Shown: piece by piece, positions 1 through 7,644 of the stretch | How positions within the stretch are numbered: the stretch's first letter is position 1 | Layout of the letters: each line of letters begins with the position of its first letter | NCBI RefSeq assembly: GCF_024722015.1 | Contig: NZ_JANQBD010000052.1 | Coordinates: forward strand, 1-33,286 | DNA: 33,286 nt | Source of the DNA: Paenibacillus radicis (ex Xue et al. 2023) | Lineage (GTDB): Bacteria > Bacillota > Bacilli > Paenibacillales > NBRC-103111 | Direction of reading: 5' to 3' | Translations under genes and position numbers: made by a program | The notes under the pieces: model-generated | What the model was told of the DNA's origin: nothing | What the model saw: the letters and a program-made list of their open reading frames with translations, nothing else | The model's database searches: none

Positions 1-330
1 GCTCCCGCGCCTTCGCTTGGGCTGCACCCTCACCCTTTATAACGTCTGAATATTCAAACAACTAACTTTTCTTATCCATCGTCCCGATGGATAAACCTAC
101 CTTACACAAACTTCTTGACGCTACCGCGAGGAAGTAGTTTCAGACTAATTAGCGGTGCTTTATCCAGTAAAATGCTCTGATAAAGGGATTTAGAACGAAA
201 TTAGCGGGATGTTTTCCAGTTCGTTTCGTATCGTCCCAATAAGGGAGCAGCTTTTTTGTTTAAGAGATCTGATTTTAGTGTAGAGCCACTATTTTACAGA
301 TAAAATAGTGTTCCGTACAGGGATGAGCTT
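1..330. other. Intergenic region upstream of the dctS-like kinase
   Basis: No convincing coding sequence is visible here. It holds two strong inverted repeats. One lies at 72-94, with a perfect 10-bp stem TTATCCATCG and a 3-nt loop. The other lies at 287-310, with a perfect 10-bp stem CACTATTTTA and a 4-nt loop. Neither is followed by a clear T-run, so their role is unclear. The upstream gene lies outside the window. Confidence 0.5.
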
Positions 331-358
331 TTGCATCCATTCTGCTTTATTGTATGAT
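331..358 (+). promoter_or_regulatory. Putative sigma-A promoter of dctS-dctR
   Basis: A TTGCAT (-35, 331-336) and a TATGAT (-10, 353-358) are separated by 16 nt. The -10 lies 33 nt upstream of the kinase start codon. The inverted repeat at 287-310 sits just upstream. Confidence 0.5.
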
Positions 359-391
359 GGTACTAAGATATCATAAGGAAGCAGGTTACGT

Positions 392-2023
392 ATGCTGCAG
401 CGTTTGAAGATTAGTTGGAAAATTACGATATTTTCTTTTAGCATCGTGGTTTTTTCCTTGTTGATCGGCGGCACAATTCTTGTCGGATCGATTGTGAGCT
501 TGAAGGAGGAGGAGCTGGGACGCCGGCTTCTAGTGACGGCGCGAACGGTGGCGCAGATGCCTGAGGTGACTGAAGGCATCACCGCGCAGCAGCAGCAGCC
601 GGCCATTCAAGCGTCGGCTGAGCGCATTCGCATCATCAACGACGTCACCTACGTCGTTGTTATGGATCAGAACCGGGTAAGGCTGTCACACCCGGTTCAA
701 GCCATCATCGGCACCCCTTCGGGAGGGGCCGATGAAGGGCCTGCCTTCGCCGAGCACAGCTACGTGTCCAAGGCAAAGGGGAAGCTGGGCACGGTGCTGC
801 GCGCCTTCGTGCCCGTAATGAACGCCGACCATGTTCAGGTCGGCGTAGTTCTGGTAGGGCAGCTGCTGCCGAGTATCGGGCAGGTGATGCTTGGTTTAAG
901 CGGGCAAGCTTATGTGATTCTGCTGCTGACGCTGCTGTTCGGTATTTTGGGCTCATGGAAGCTTGCCCAGCATATTAAGCTGCAGATGTTCGAGCTGGAG
1001 CCCCACGAAATTGCCCGGCTGCTGGTAGAACGGACCGCTACGTTTCACGCTATGCATGAGGGAGTTATCGCCATTGATAAGGATGAGCGGATAACGATCT
1101 TTAATGATAAAGCCAAGCAAATGCTAAAAATAGAGGGCGATGTAATAGGCAAGTCCATTCGTGAGGTTATTCCGGATACACGGCTGCCGGAAATATTGGA
1201 TCTCAATCATCCTATCTATAATCAAGAGCTGCATGTCAGTGCGGCACATATTATGAGCAATCGTGTGCCGATTAAAGTAAACGGACAGACGGTAGGCGCT
1301 GTAGCTATTTTTCAGGATCGTACGGAAGTAACCCGCATTGCCGAGGAGCTGACGGGAGTAAAAACCTTCGTAGATGCACTGCGTGTGCAAAATCATGAAT
1401 ATATGAATAAGCTGCATACGATCGGTGGATTAATTCAGCTAGGGAATAAAGATAAGGCCTTGAATTATTTGTTCGAAATTACGGAGCAGAAGGAAGAGCT
1501 TACCCGTTTTCTCAGCCAGAACATCAAGGACGATAGCTTAACAGGCCTTCTGTTAGGAAAAATCAGCCGAGGTCAAGAGCTGGGTATAACCGTTTCGATT
1601 GATCGTGAAAGCCATCTGATGCGTTTCCCTGAACGGCTTGATCATCACGACTTTGTTGTGCTTGTGGGTAATTTAGTCGAAAATGCATTCGATGCTCTCC
1701 AGAGCAAGCGGGATCAGTTGGACAAAAATGTATTTATCAGCATAGAGCAGGATGAAGATGTGCTTTCCATTCTCATAGAGGATAACGGAGGGGGGATAGA
1801 CCCAACCGTTCAGCAGCGTATTTTCGAACAGGGCTTTACGACCAAGGGAACTAAAGGACGTGGCATAGGGCTCTATCTATTGGCAGGCATCGTGCAAAAA
1901 GGAGCGGGAACTGTAAGGGTGGATTCAGTACCTGACGAAGGCACGGCTTTTATGATATCTTTTCCGATGCAAGCGTCAGCGGAAGGAATCAATGAAACAA
2001 AAAGGAGGATTAGTCCGTCATGA
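392..2023 (+). CDS. dctS: C4-dicarboxylate sensor histidine kinase, CitA/DcuS/MalK family
   Basis: Membrane sensor kinase of 543 aa, the usual size for the CitA/DcuS family. A first membrane segment (about residues 10-32) is followed by an extracellular PAS/Cache-like sensor region (about 33-175), a second membrane segment (about 176-198), a cytoplasmic PAS domain (about 210-310) and the kinase core. The phosphorylated histidine is probably H335 in the motif NHEYMNKLHTI, which is typical of this family. ATPase boxes are visible: NLVENAFDAL (N box), DNGGGID (G1) and GRGIGLYLL (G2). AAGGAAG precedes the ATG. The stop overlaps the response regulator start by 4 bp, so the pair is translationally coupled. 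With the symporter downstream, the block resembles B. subtilis dctS-dctR-dctP, so the likely ligand is a C4-dicarboxylate. Citrate or malate specificity cannot be excluded from sequence. Confidence 0.88.
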   Translation: MLQRLKISWKITIFSFSIVVFSLLIGGTILVGSIVSLKEEELGRRLLVTARTVAQMPEVTEGITAQQQQPAIQASAERIRIINDVTYVVVMDQNRVRLSHPVQAIIGTPSGGADEGPAFAEHSYVSKAKGKLGTVLRAFVPVMNADHVQVGVVLVGQLLPSIGQVMLGLSGQAYVILLLTLLFGILGSWKLAQHIKLQMFELEPHEIARLLVERTATFHAMHEGVIAIDKDERITIFNDKAKQMLKIEGDVIGKSIREVIPDTRLPEILDLNHPIYNQELHVSAAHIMSNRVPIKVNGQTVGAVAIFQDRTEVTRIAEELTGVKTFVDALRVQNHEYMNKLHTIGGLIQLGNKDKALNYLFEITEQKEELTRFLSQNIKDDSLTGLLLGKISRGQELGITVSIDRESHLMRFPERLDHHDFVVLVGNLVENAFDALQSKRDQLDKNVFISIEQDEDVLSILIEDNGGGIDPTVQQRIFEQGFTTKGTKGRGIGLYLLAGIVQKGAGTVRVDSVPDEGTAFMISFPMQASAEGINETKRRISPS

Positions 2024-2742
2024 GCGAACGTTTGATGAAGGTGCTGTTGATCGAAGACGATCCTATGGTACAACAGGTTAACAAGCAATTTGTAGAACGA
2101 GTCAGCGGGTTCATCGTCACGGGTGTGGCTAGTACAGGCTTGGAGGGGATGGAGCTGCTTCGAAAGCTGGAGCCTGACTTGGTTATTCTCGACATCTTCA
2201 TGCCGCTTCAGGATGGATTGGAAACGATAACACAAATCCGACGGCAGCAGCTGTCTGTGGATGTGATGGTTATTAGCGCTGCTAACGATCAGAGTACGAT
2301 TGCCCGGATGCTGCAAAATGGGGCTGTAGACTATATTATAAAGCCGTTCAAATTTGAGCGTGTTAAACAAGCCTTGGAGCAGTACCGCAGCATGAAAGGC
2401 TTGCTAGAAAAGGAAGGAGCTGTTTCGCAAAACGAGCTGGACCGATTGCTGTTTGGCTCCGAGACACGTAGTGTCAGCATTCCCAGGGTAATACCTGATC
2501 CGGAAGCAACGGCAGAGCAGCTGCCCAAAGGCTTGCAAGGGATTACTTTGAAACAGATTACACTGTTTTTATTAGATAATCCTCATCCTCTGTCGGCTGA
2601 AGAAGTGGCTGAAGGAGTAGGCATAGCTCGAGTTACAGCGCGCAGGTACCTGGACTTTCTAGAGAAGTCAGGCAAGGTCCGTCTCGATCTCCAATATGGG
2701 ATAGGCCGCCCGGTCAACAAGTATGTGATATCACAGCTTTAA
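2020..2742 (+). CDS. dctR: Response regulator, CitB/DcuR/MalR family
   Basis: Protein of 240 aa with an N-terminal receiver domain (about residues 5-125) and a C-terminal CitB-type helix-turn-helix (about 175-235). The phospho-acceptor is probably D58 in VILDIFMP. The acidic pair EDD near residue 12 and the lysine in YIIKPFKFERV complete the receiver active site. The helix-turn-helix part LSAEEVAEGVGIARVTARRYL is typical of CitB-family regulators that activate transporter genes for C4 acids or citrate. An AGGAGG site lies 8-14 nt upstream of the ATG. It is in one operon with the kinase and followed by a terminator, so the symporter downstream has its own promoter, which is the expected target. 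Confidence 0.88.
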   Translation: MSERLMKVLLIEDDPMVQQVNKQFVERVSGFIVTGVASTGLEGMELLRKLEPDLVILDIFMPLQDGLETITQIRRQQLSVDVMVISAANDQSTIARMLQNGAVDYIIKPFKFERVKQALEQYRSMKGLLEKEGAVSQNELDRLLFGSETRSVSIPRVIPDPEATAEQLPKGLQGITLKQITLFLLDNPHPLSAEEVAEGVGIARVTARRYLDFLEKSGKVRLDLQYGIGRPVNKYVISQL

Positions 2743-2766
2743 AAAAAGTATTCCCTTGAAATCCGG

Positions 2767-2812
2767 CATCATTCTGCATGAGGAGCTTTCCTTGTCAGAA
2801 TGGTGTTTTTTT
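2767..2812 (+). terminator. Rho-independent terminator after dctR
   Basis: Stem CATCATTCTG (2767-2776) pairs with CAGAATGGTG (2796-2805), with one G-T wobble, and is followed by seven T residues. It separates the two-component operon from the symporter gene. Confidence 0.75.
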
Positions 2813-2823
2813 GCATCCGATTT

Positions 2824-2859
2824 AAGACCAAAAAGACCAAAAATACCAATAAGGTCAAA
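2824..2859. repeat. Four 9-bp direct repeats, candidate DctR operator
   Basis: AAGACCAAA, AAGACCAAA, AATACCAAT and AAGGTCAAA follow one another at an exact 9-bp period, ending 3 bp before the -35 of the predicted symporter promoter. Placement directly upstream of a -35 fits an activator site. Assignment to the adjacent CitB-type regulator is inferred. Confidence 0.5.
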
Positions 2860-2862
2860 TGA

Positions 2863-2891
2863 TTCACAAATCATATTGTAAGCGATATCAT
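2863..2891 (+). promoter_or_regulatory. Putative sigma-A promoter of the dicarboxylate symporter
   Basis: TTCACA (-35, 2863-2868) and TATCAT (-10, 2886-2891) are separated by exactly 17 nt. The start codon is about 300 nt downstream, leaving a long leader that contains a cre-like site. Confidence 0.5.
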
Positions 2892-3071
2892 AAGTCCATG
2901 GAATGAACAAGAAAGTGAAGGGATACGACAGGGTCAATCCTAAAGGCCGTGATGTCATGGAAGGAATACTTAAGCTGTTCAAGCAGTCCGCAAGCGTAAC
3001 TCTTCCCCCTACCTTCTGAAATCCAGAGGATAGTGCTTCAGGTTTGTGAAGGATGAAGCAGGTCGATCGAC

Positions 3072-3087
3072 ATGAAAGCGATTGCAT
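3072..3087. promoter_or_regulatory. cre-like site (CcpA operator) in the symporter leader
   Basis: The 16-mer ATGAAAGCGATTGCAT fits every fixed position of the Gram-positive cre consensus WTGNAANCGNWNNCAW. It lies between the predicted promoter and the start codon, a position suited to roadblock carbon catabolite repression. CcpA control is inferred from the match. Confidence 0.6.
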
Positions 3088-3189
3088 CCTCAAGGACGAA
3101 GAACGGATTGAACGTTATAGCTTCCCAATGCCTTCTGACAGAAGGTTGTAGAGCTTCCACCCATTTTACAGAAGAAGAGAGGAATTACA

Positions 3190-4503
3190 ATGAGAATCAA
3201 TTTGAAAAACCTGACCGTGCAAGTGTTGATTGCGATAGTGCTTGGGATTGCGATCGGACAATTTTTCCCAGCGGTGGGTGTCCAGCTTAAAGTACTTGGA
3301 GATATTTTCGTCAAGATGATCAAAATGGTTATCGCACCGATCGTATTCTTCACCATCGTTATCGGTTTTGCCAACATGGGTGATATGAAAAAGGTAGGCC
3401 GTATCGGCGGTAAAGCGGTACTATACTTCGAAATCATTACAACCTTCGCAATGGCGATAGGAATCGGGGTCATGTACCTGGTTAGCCCGGGTTCAGGTAT
3501 GGATACCAGTAAAGTTGGCGCTAGCGCTGCAGAAGTTGCCAAGTTCGCGAAGCAAGCGTCGGATACTCCTCACGGGTTTATGGATTTCGTTGTCAGTGTT
3601 ATTCCAGATAGTGTTGTAGGTGCGCTTGCCAAGGGAGAGATGCTTCCTGTTCTGTTTTTCTCCGTATTGTTCGGTCTGGCTATGGCCGGTCTTGGTGAGA
3701 AAGCTAAACCGGTAACTCATTTTTTTGAAAAAATGAATGAAGTATTCTTTAGACTTGTCAGTATTATTATGCGCTTCTCTCCGTTCGCAGCTGGTGGCGC
3801 AATGGCTTATACTATTGGAAAATTCGGTGTCGGCTCCCTGTTCTCGCTTGGCAAAATGATGGGTTCGGTTTACATTACAATGTTTTTGTTTGTCGTTATC
3901 GTTTTAGGCTTGGTTGCAAGAATATATGGCTTTAGTATTTTCAATTTGATCAAATTCATTAAAGAAGAAATTTTACTTGTACTTGGTACTTCATCATCCG
4001 AATCCGCATTGCCGCGGTTAATGGAACGTCTGGAGAAGTATGGCTGCTCCAAGTCCGTTGTCGGCTTGGTTGTTCCAACAGGTTATTCCTTTAATCTCGA
4101 TGGAACATCGATCTACTTGTCAATGGCAGCTCTGTTCATCGCTCAAGCTTATGGGATTGAATTGACGTTGCTGCAAGTAGTGACGCTGCTCGGTGTGCTG
4201 ATGCTTACGTCGAAGGGAGCGGCAGGGGTTACCGGCTCCGGGTTTATTACATTGGCCGCTACTTTAACGGCTATTCCAGGTAATGTTATTCCTATCGAAG
4301 GTATGGCTTTATTGCTTGGCGTTGACCGCTTTATGTCTGAAGCTCGTGCTATTACGAACCTGATCGGAAACAGCGTTGCTACGGTGGTTATTGCAAAAAG
4401 CGAGAATCAGTTCCGCACACAAACGGAGGATTCTTCTACAGACACTACTGGTGAAGATACCGTCTATATCGGAAATAAAATAGCTGCTTCTTCCGAAGCC
4501 TGA
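3190..4503 (+). CDS. dctP: Dicarboxylate/amino acid:cation symporter (DAACS family)
   Basis: Integral membrane symporter of 437 aa, the normal length for the DctA/GltP/DctP family, which moves C4-dicarboxylates or glutamate/aspartate with H+ or Na+. Family signatures are present: the serine-rich re-entrant loop GTSSSESALPRL (about residues 268-279), the motif GYSFNLDGTSIY (about 299-310), and SKGAAGVTGSGF (about 343-354). GAGAGGAA precedes the ATG. A regulator pair of the dicarboxylate type lies immediately upstream, which favours C4-dicarboxylates over glutamate. The gene is monocistronic, bounded by a terminator on each side. A cre-like site in the leader suggests repression by preferred sugars, and the 9-bp repeats upstream suggest activation by DctR. 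Confidence 0.88.
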   Translation: MRINLKNLTVQVLIAIVLGIAIGQFFPAVGVQLKVLGDIFVKMIKMVIAPIVFFTIVIGFANMGDMKKVGRIGGKAVLYFEIITTFAMAIGIGVMYLVSPGSGMDTSKVGASAAEVAKFAKQASDTPHGFMDFVVSVIPDSVVGALAKGEMLPVLFFSVLFGLAMAGLGEKAKPVTHFFEKMNEVFFRLVSIIMRFSPFAAGGAMAYTIGKFGVGSLFSLGKMMGSVYITMFLFVVIVLGLVARIYGFSIFNLIKFIKEEILLVLGTSSSESALPRLMERLEKYGCSKSVVGLVVPTGYSFNLDGTSIYLSMAALFIAQAYGIELTLLQVVTLLGVLMLTSKGAAGVTGSGFITLAATLTAIPGNVIPIEGMALLLGVDRFMSEARAITNLIGNSVATVVIAKSENQFRTQTEDSSTDTTGEDTVYIGNKIAASSEA

Positions 4504-4520
4504 TAGTTCCTCTATATAGA

Positions 4521-4562
4521 AAAAGCCATTCCTTCGGTTACACGAAGCGAATGGCTTTTTTG
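4521..4562 (+). terminator. Rho-independent terminator after dctP
   Basis: Stem AAAAGCCATTC pairs with GAATGGCTTTT around a loop that itself contains TTCG/CGAA complementarity, followed by T residues. The A-run on its left side lets it also serve the convergent gene on the minus strand. Confidence 0.8.
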
Positions 4563-4616
4563 GACAGAAAAGACTGGTAGTCGCAAAATTAGCACCTAAA
4601 CAGGTTATCCGGTGAG

Positions 4617-5366
4617 CTAGTGAACCAACAATTCGAGAAGCCCTAAATACTCTTTGGCAGCTAACGAGCTTTTTTGTAATCCGTCAGCCGAAGGCAAGAA
4701 TGCGCTCAAAGTTATGGAATAGGGCTGGGGTACAAGAAAGTCTGCCGGATAAGGAGCAGTAAGGACTCCAAGCTGTTTGAAATTTTCTACAGATCTTGGG
4801 ATATGAAAGGCGGATGTTACTAATACTGGCTTGGTAAAGTTTTTCTGCTTCATGATTTCTATTGTATTTAGAGCATTTTCTTTCGTGTTCCGGCTTCTGT
4901 CATCAAGCCATATGGACGACTCCGCTACTCCTAGAGCGAGCAGGTTCCGTTTGCAGATCTGGCCTTCATTGCCGGTATCTTCATAAACTTGTCCACCGGA
5001 TATGATAATCGGCAGGTTCGTGCTCTTGTGCAGCTTATATGCCGTAACAAGCCGGTTCATCGTGTAGCCGGTTAAATTACCGCTGCCACCCACATCAGGG
5101 GTATTTCCTACTGCACCACCGGTCAACAGAACGATTACATCTCCTTCAATAGTGACGGGAGGTTCGTAGCGATGCTCCAGGTAGCCGATCAAGGTGTTCC
5201 CAATAATTGGTGTACAAATAAGATAGATGAAGGCAATAACTGCCCATAACAGCTTAGCGGCACTTCGTTCCCTTTTACGCAACCAAAGATTAAACAAGAC
5301 GAGAACAGTAATAAAAAGTCCTGGCGGAATGAAAAAGGTATAGATATATTTAATTATATAAAGCAT
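4617..5366 (-). CDS. YdcF/ElyC/SanA-type DUF218 membrane protein
   Basis: Protein of 249 aa with two N-terminal membrane segments and an extracytoplasmic DUF218 domain (about residues 75-215). Visible family elements are DVIVLLTGGAV, the acidic/Asn motif RNTKENALNT and VTSAFHIPRSV. DUF218 proteins such as ElyC and SanA are linked to envelope or cell wall maintenance, but their reaction is not settled. The reading frame is open 15 codons further upstream, but I chose the ATG at 5366 because AAGGAG sits 7 nt before it and the protein then begins directly with the membrane segment. It is convergent with dctP and has no operon partner here. Function is only known at family level. Confidence 0.75.
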   Translation of the reverse strand: MLYIIKYIYTFFIPPGLFITVLVLFNLWLRKRERSAAKLLWAVIAFIYLICTPIIGNTLIGYLEHRYEPPVTIEGDVIVLLTGGAVGNTPDVGGSGNLTGYTMNRLVTAYKLHKSTNLPIIISGGQVYEDTGNEGQICKRNLLALGVAESSIWLDDRSRNTKENALNTIEIMKQKNFTKPVLVTSAFHIPRSVENFKQLGVLTAPYPADFLVPQPYSITLSAFLPSADGLQKSSLAAKEYLGLLELLVH

Positions 5367-5464
5367 TAGCCTACTCCTTGCTCCTGACATGCTATAGTCA
5401 ATCCAAATCAAATTCTTTATGTAATATTTTATCAGAAATCAATAGAGTTGCATAAATTACTTTG

Positions 5465-5517
5465 AGGTTGCCCTTGTTTGATCTTATTGGATCGCTAAGG
5501 ACAGCCTTTTTGCTTTT
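5465..5517 (+). terminator. Possible imperfect terminator or attenuator
   Basis: AGGTTGCCCTT (5465-5475) pairs imperfectly with AAGGACAGCCT (5497-5507), and a T-rich run follows. No plus-strand gene lies just upstream, so it could be an attenuator in a long leader or chance. Confidence 0.25.
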
Positions 5518-5579
5518 TAAGAAAATGTTATTTGGGGGACCTGGCTCAAAGCTGTCTAAGTTCAAACACTTATGTTGGC

Positions 5580-5612
5580 AAATGATTACGATGTTCGTTA
5601 AATGATTATGAT
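5580..5612. repeat. 20-bp-spaced direct repeat, candidate AraC-type operator
   Basis: AAATGATTACGAT (5580-5592) and AAATGATTATGAT (5600-5612) differ at one base and start exactly 20 bp apart, about two helical turns. They lie in the 400-bp gap upstream of the sugar ABC operon. A 10-bp palindrome ACAACGTTGT follows at 5672-5681. Binding by the Cache-AraC regulator encoded in this locus is inferred. Confidence 0.45.
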
Positions 5613-5767
5613 AGCTATTTATTGCGTAATGTCAGCTAATACCAGATGGTCGGCTGCTGATTATAGACTGAACAACGTTGTGCAAATTACATTGGGATAG
5701 AGCCGGAACAAAAGCTTTGGAGGAAAGGAGTTACGGCTTGCTATGAAGGTTATTTTGCATAAAGGAG

Positions 5768-6697
5768 GTGAAGAAGATCGTACATAAGTTGATGAGTAGG
5801 AGCAGGGGGGATCTGGGAAGAAATGGCTGGCTCTACTTAATGCTGCTGCCAGGACTGCTGTATTTTATTTTGTTCAAATATATGCCGATGTGGGGCTTGT
5901 TGATTTCCTTTCAAAATTATCAGCCCGCGCTTGGCTTATGGGGGAGCAAATGGGTGGGGACGGCGAATTTTGTCCGTTTTTTTGGGGACCCGGCTTTTTG
6001 GCTGTTATTTCGGAACACGACTATTTTAGCGGTTTATAATATATTTATTTTTTTTCCGCTGCCGATAATTGTAGCTCTTCTATTAAATGAATTGAGGGTG
6101 CAATGGTTCAAACGCTCCGTTCAGACGTTAATTTACATTCCCCACTTTTTTTCCATGGTAGTTGTTGTAGCTATAACCTATGTGCTGTTTACAACCGAAG
6201 GAGGAATGGTCAACGAATCATTAGCTGGGCTAGGTGTGGATAAGGTGAATTTTCTGACAGAGCCCTGGTGGTTCAGACCGATGGTTACGCTCCAGATCAT
6301 ATGGAAAGAAACCGGCTTCGGAACGATTATATTTCTCGCGGCATTGGCAGGAATAGACCCGCAATTGTACGAAGCTGCAAAAATAGACGGGGCTAACCGA
6401 TGGCATCAACTCAAGCATATAACCCTTCCCGCGATTAAAAGCACGATCATTGTCCTGCTCATTCTGAGGCTTGGTCACTTTCTGGATACAGGGTTCGAGC
6501 AGATGCTGCTTATGATCAATGCCTTGAACCGCGATGTAGGTGAAGTGTTCGATACGTATGTATACACAAGCGGTATTCTCGAGGGCCAATTCAGCTATTC
6601 GACCACAGTCGGGCTGTTTAAATCGGTAGTAGGGCTCATCCTCGTCGTCGCGGCTAACCGGATAGCCCGCAAACTGGGGGAAGAAGGAGTGTATTGA
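5768..6697 (+). CDS. lplB: Sugar ABC transporter permease, LplB/UgpA type
   Basis: Inner membrane permease of about 300 aa with six predicted membrane segments. It begins with the LplB-like signature YLMLLPGLLYFILFKYMPMWG. The cytoplasmic EAA loop that docks the ATPase is visible as EAAKIDGANRWHQLKHITLP (about residues 198-217). The start is uncertain. The GTG at 5768 directly abuts AAAGGAG, which is too close, while the ATG at 5792 is far from it. A 14-codon frame starting with ATG at 5743 spans this ribosome site and could couple translation. It forms an operon with the second permease (4-bp overlap) and the lipoprotein. The substrate is unknown; the neighbouring alpha-mannosidase suggests a mannose-containing oligosaccharide. 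Confidence 0.85.
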   Translation: MKKIVHKLMSRSRGDLGRNGWLYLMLLPGLLYFILFKYMPMWGLLISFQNYQPALGLWGSKWVGTANFVRFFGDPAFWLLFRNTTILAVYNIFIFFPLPIIVALLLNELRVQWFKRSVQTLIYIPHFFSMVVVVAITYVLFTTEGGMVNESLAGLGVDKVNFLTEPWWFRPMVTLQIIWKETGFGTIIFLAALAGIDPQLYEAAKIDGANRWHQLKHITLPAIKSTIIVLLILRLGHFLDTGFEQMLLMINALNRDVGEVFDTYVYTSGILEGQFSYSTTVGLFKSVVGLILVVAANRIARKLGEEGVY

Positions 6698-7581
6698 CAG
6701 CTATGCCTCACAGAAATTCTTTATCAGGAATCCTGTTCGATACTTGCAATTATATGTTTCTTGCCTTTATCGCGCTGCTTACTCTGTTTCCATTTCTTCA
6801 TATTGTTGCCGGCTCGCTGGCGCCTGCCAAGGAAGTGCTGAACAGCACATTTATTTTAGTGCCGAAACAGCTATCGCTAGAAGCTTACCGGTATATATTT
6901 TCGGAAAGCACATTGTCCCGCAGTTTAGGGGTAACGATTTTTATTACGGCTGTAGGCACCTTATTCAATATGGCGATGACGGCTATGATGGCGTACCCAC
7001 TGTCGCGGGATATTCAAAGAAAGCGTCTGATTATGCTTCTGGTCGTGTTCACTATGCTGTTCAGCGGAGGCATGATCCCATCTTTTCTTGTTGTGAAATC
7101 GCTAGGACTTTTGAATTCATATTGGTCATTATGGCTTCCTGGAGCCATCAATCCGTTTTACTTGATCATTCTGGTGAATTTTTTTAAGCAGCTGCCGGTT
7201 GAGTTTGAGGAATCGGCCAAAATTGACGGCTGCAGCGATCCGGCGATTTTATGGAAAATTATTATTCCACTGTCTTTGCCGGCGATAGCGACGTTCTCCC
7301 TGTTCTATGCTGTCGGACATTGGAACACCTTTTTCCAGGCGCTTATTTACATTAATGATGCGGGAAAATGGCCTATTCAGGTGCTGCTTCGGCAAATCGT
7401 TATTATGTCATCGGGAGGGATTGGAGATGCCAGCTTCAGCAGTGAAGCGTTGTATCAGGTTCCGCCACAAACGGTAAAAATGGCTGTCATCGTTGTTTCA
7501 ACACTGCCGATTATAGCTGTCTACCCATTTCTACAGAAGCATTTCGCCAAAGGCGTGCTGCTTGGCTCGATTAAAGGTTAA
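6694..7581 (+). CDS. lplC: Sugar ABC transporter permease, LplC/YtcP type
   Basis: Second permease of the importer, 295 aa, with six predicted membrane segments. The EAA loop is ESAKIDGCSDPAILWKIIIP (about residues 172-191). The likely start is the TTG at 6694, overlapping the upstream TGA with AAGGAG 4 nt before it. The ATG at 6703 (13 nt from the site) is an alternative and makes little difference. The partner permease precedes and the substrate-binding lipoprotein follows, the standard LplB-LplC-LplA order. No ATP-binding subunit is encoded nearby. Such transporters in Firmicutes commonly use a shared MsmX/MsmK-type ATPase encoded elsewhere. Confidence 0.86.
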   Translation: MTAMPHRNSLSGILFDTCNYMFLAFIALLTLFPFLHIVAGSLAPAKEVLNSTFILVPKQLSLEAYRYIFSESTLSRSLGVTIFITAVGTLFNMAMTAMMAYPLSRDIQRKRLIMLLVVFTMLFSGGMIPSFLVVKSLGLLNSYWSLWLPGAINPFYLIILVNFFKQLPVEFEESAKIDGCSDPAILWKIIIPLSLPAIATFSLFYAVGHWNTFFQALIYINDAGKWPIQVLLRQIVIMSSGGIGDASFSSEALYQVPPQTVKMAVIVVSTLPIIAVYPFLQKHFAKGVLLGSIKG

Positions 7582-7644
7582 CATTTTGGACCTGCAATGC
7601 TGTTATTTCATATATAATATTATTTGAAAGGTAGGGCTAAAAAC

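Noticed and set aside
3072..3290. Open frame overlapping the start of the symporter gene
   Set aside because: It lies in the leader and in another frame of dctP, with no family resemblance.
5672..5681. cre site around ACAACGTTGT
   Set aside because: The spacing between TG and CG is one base too long for the consensus.
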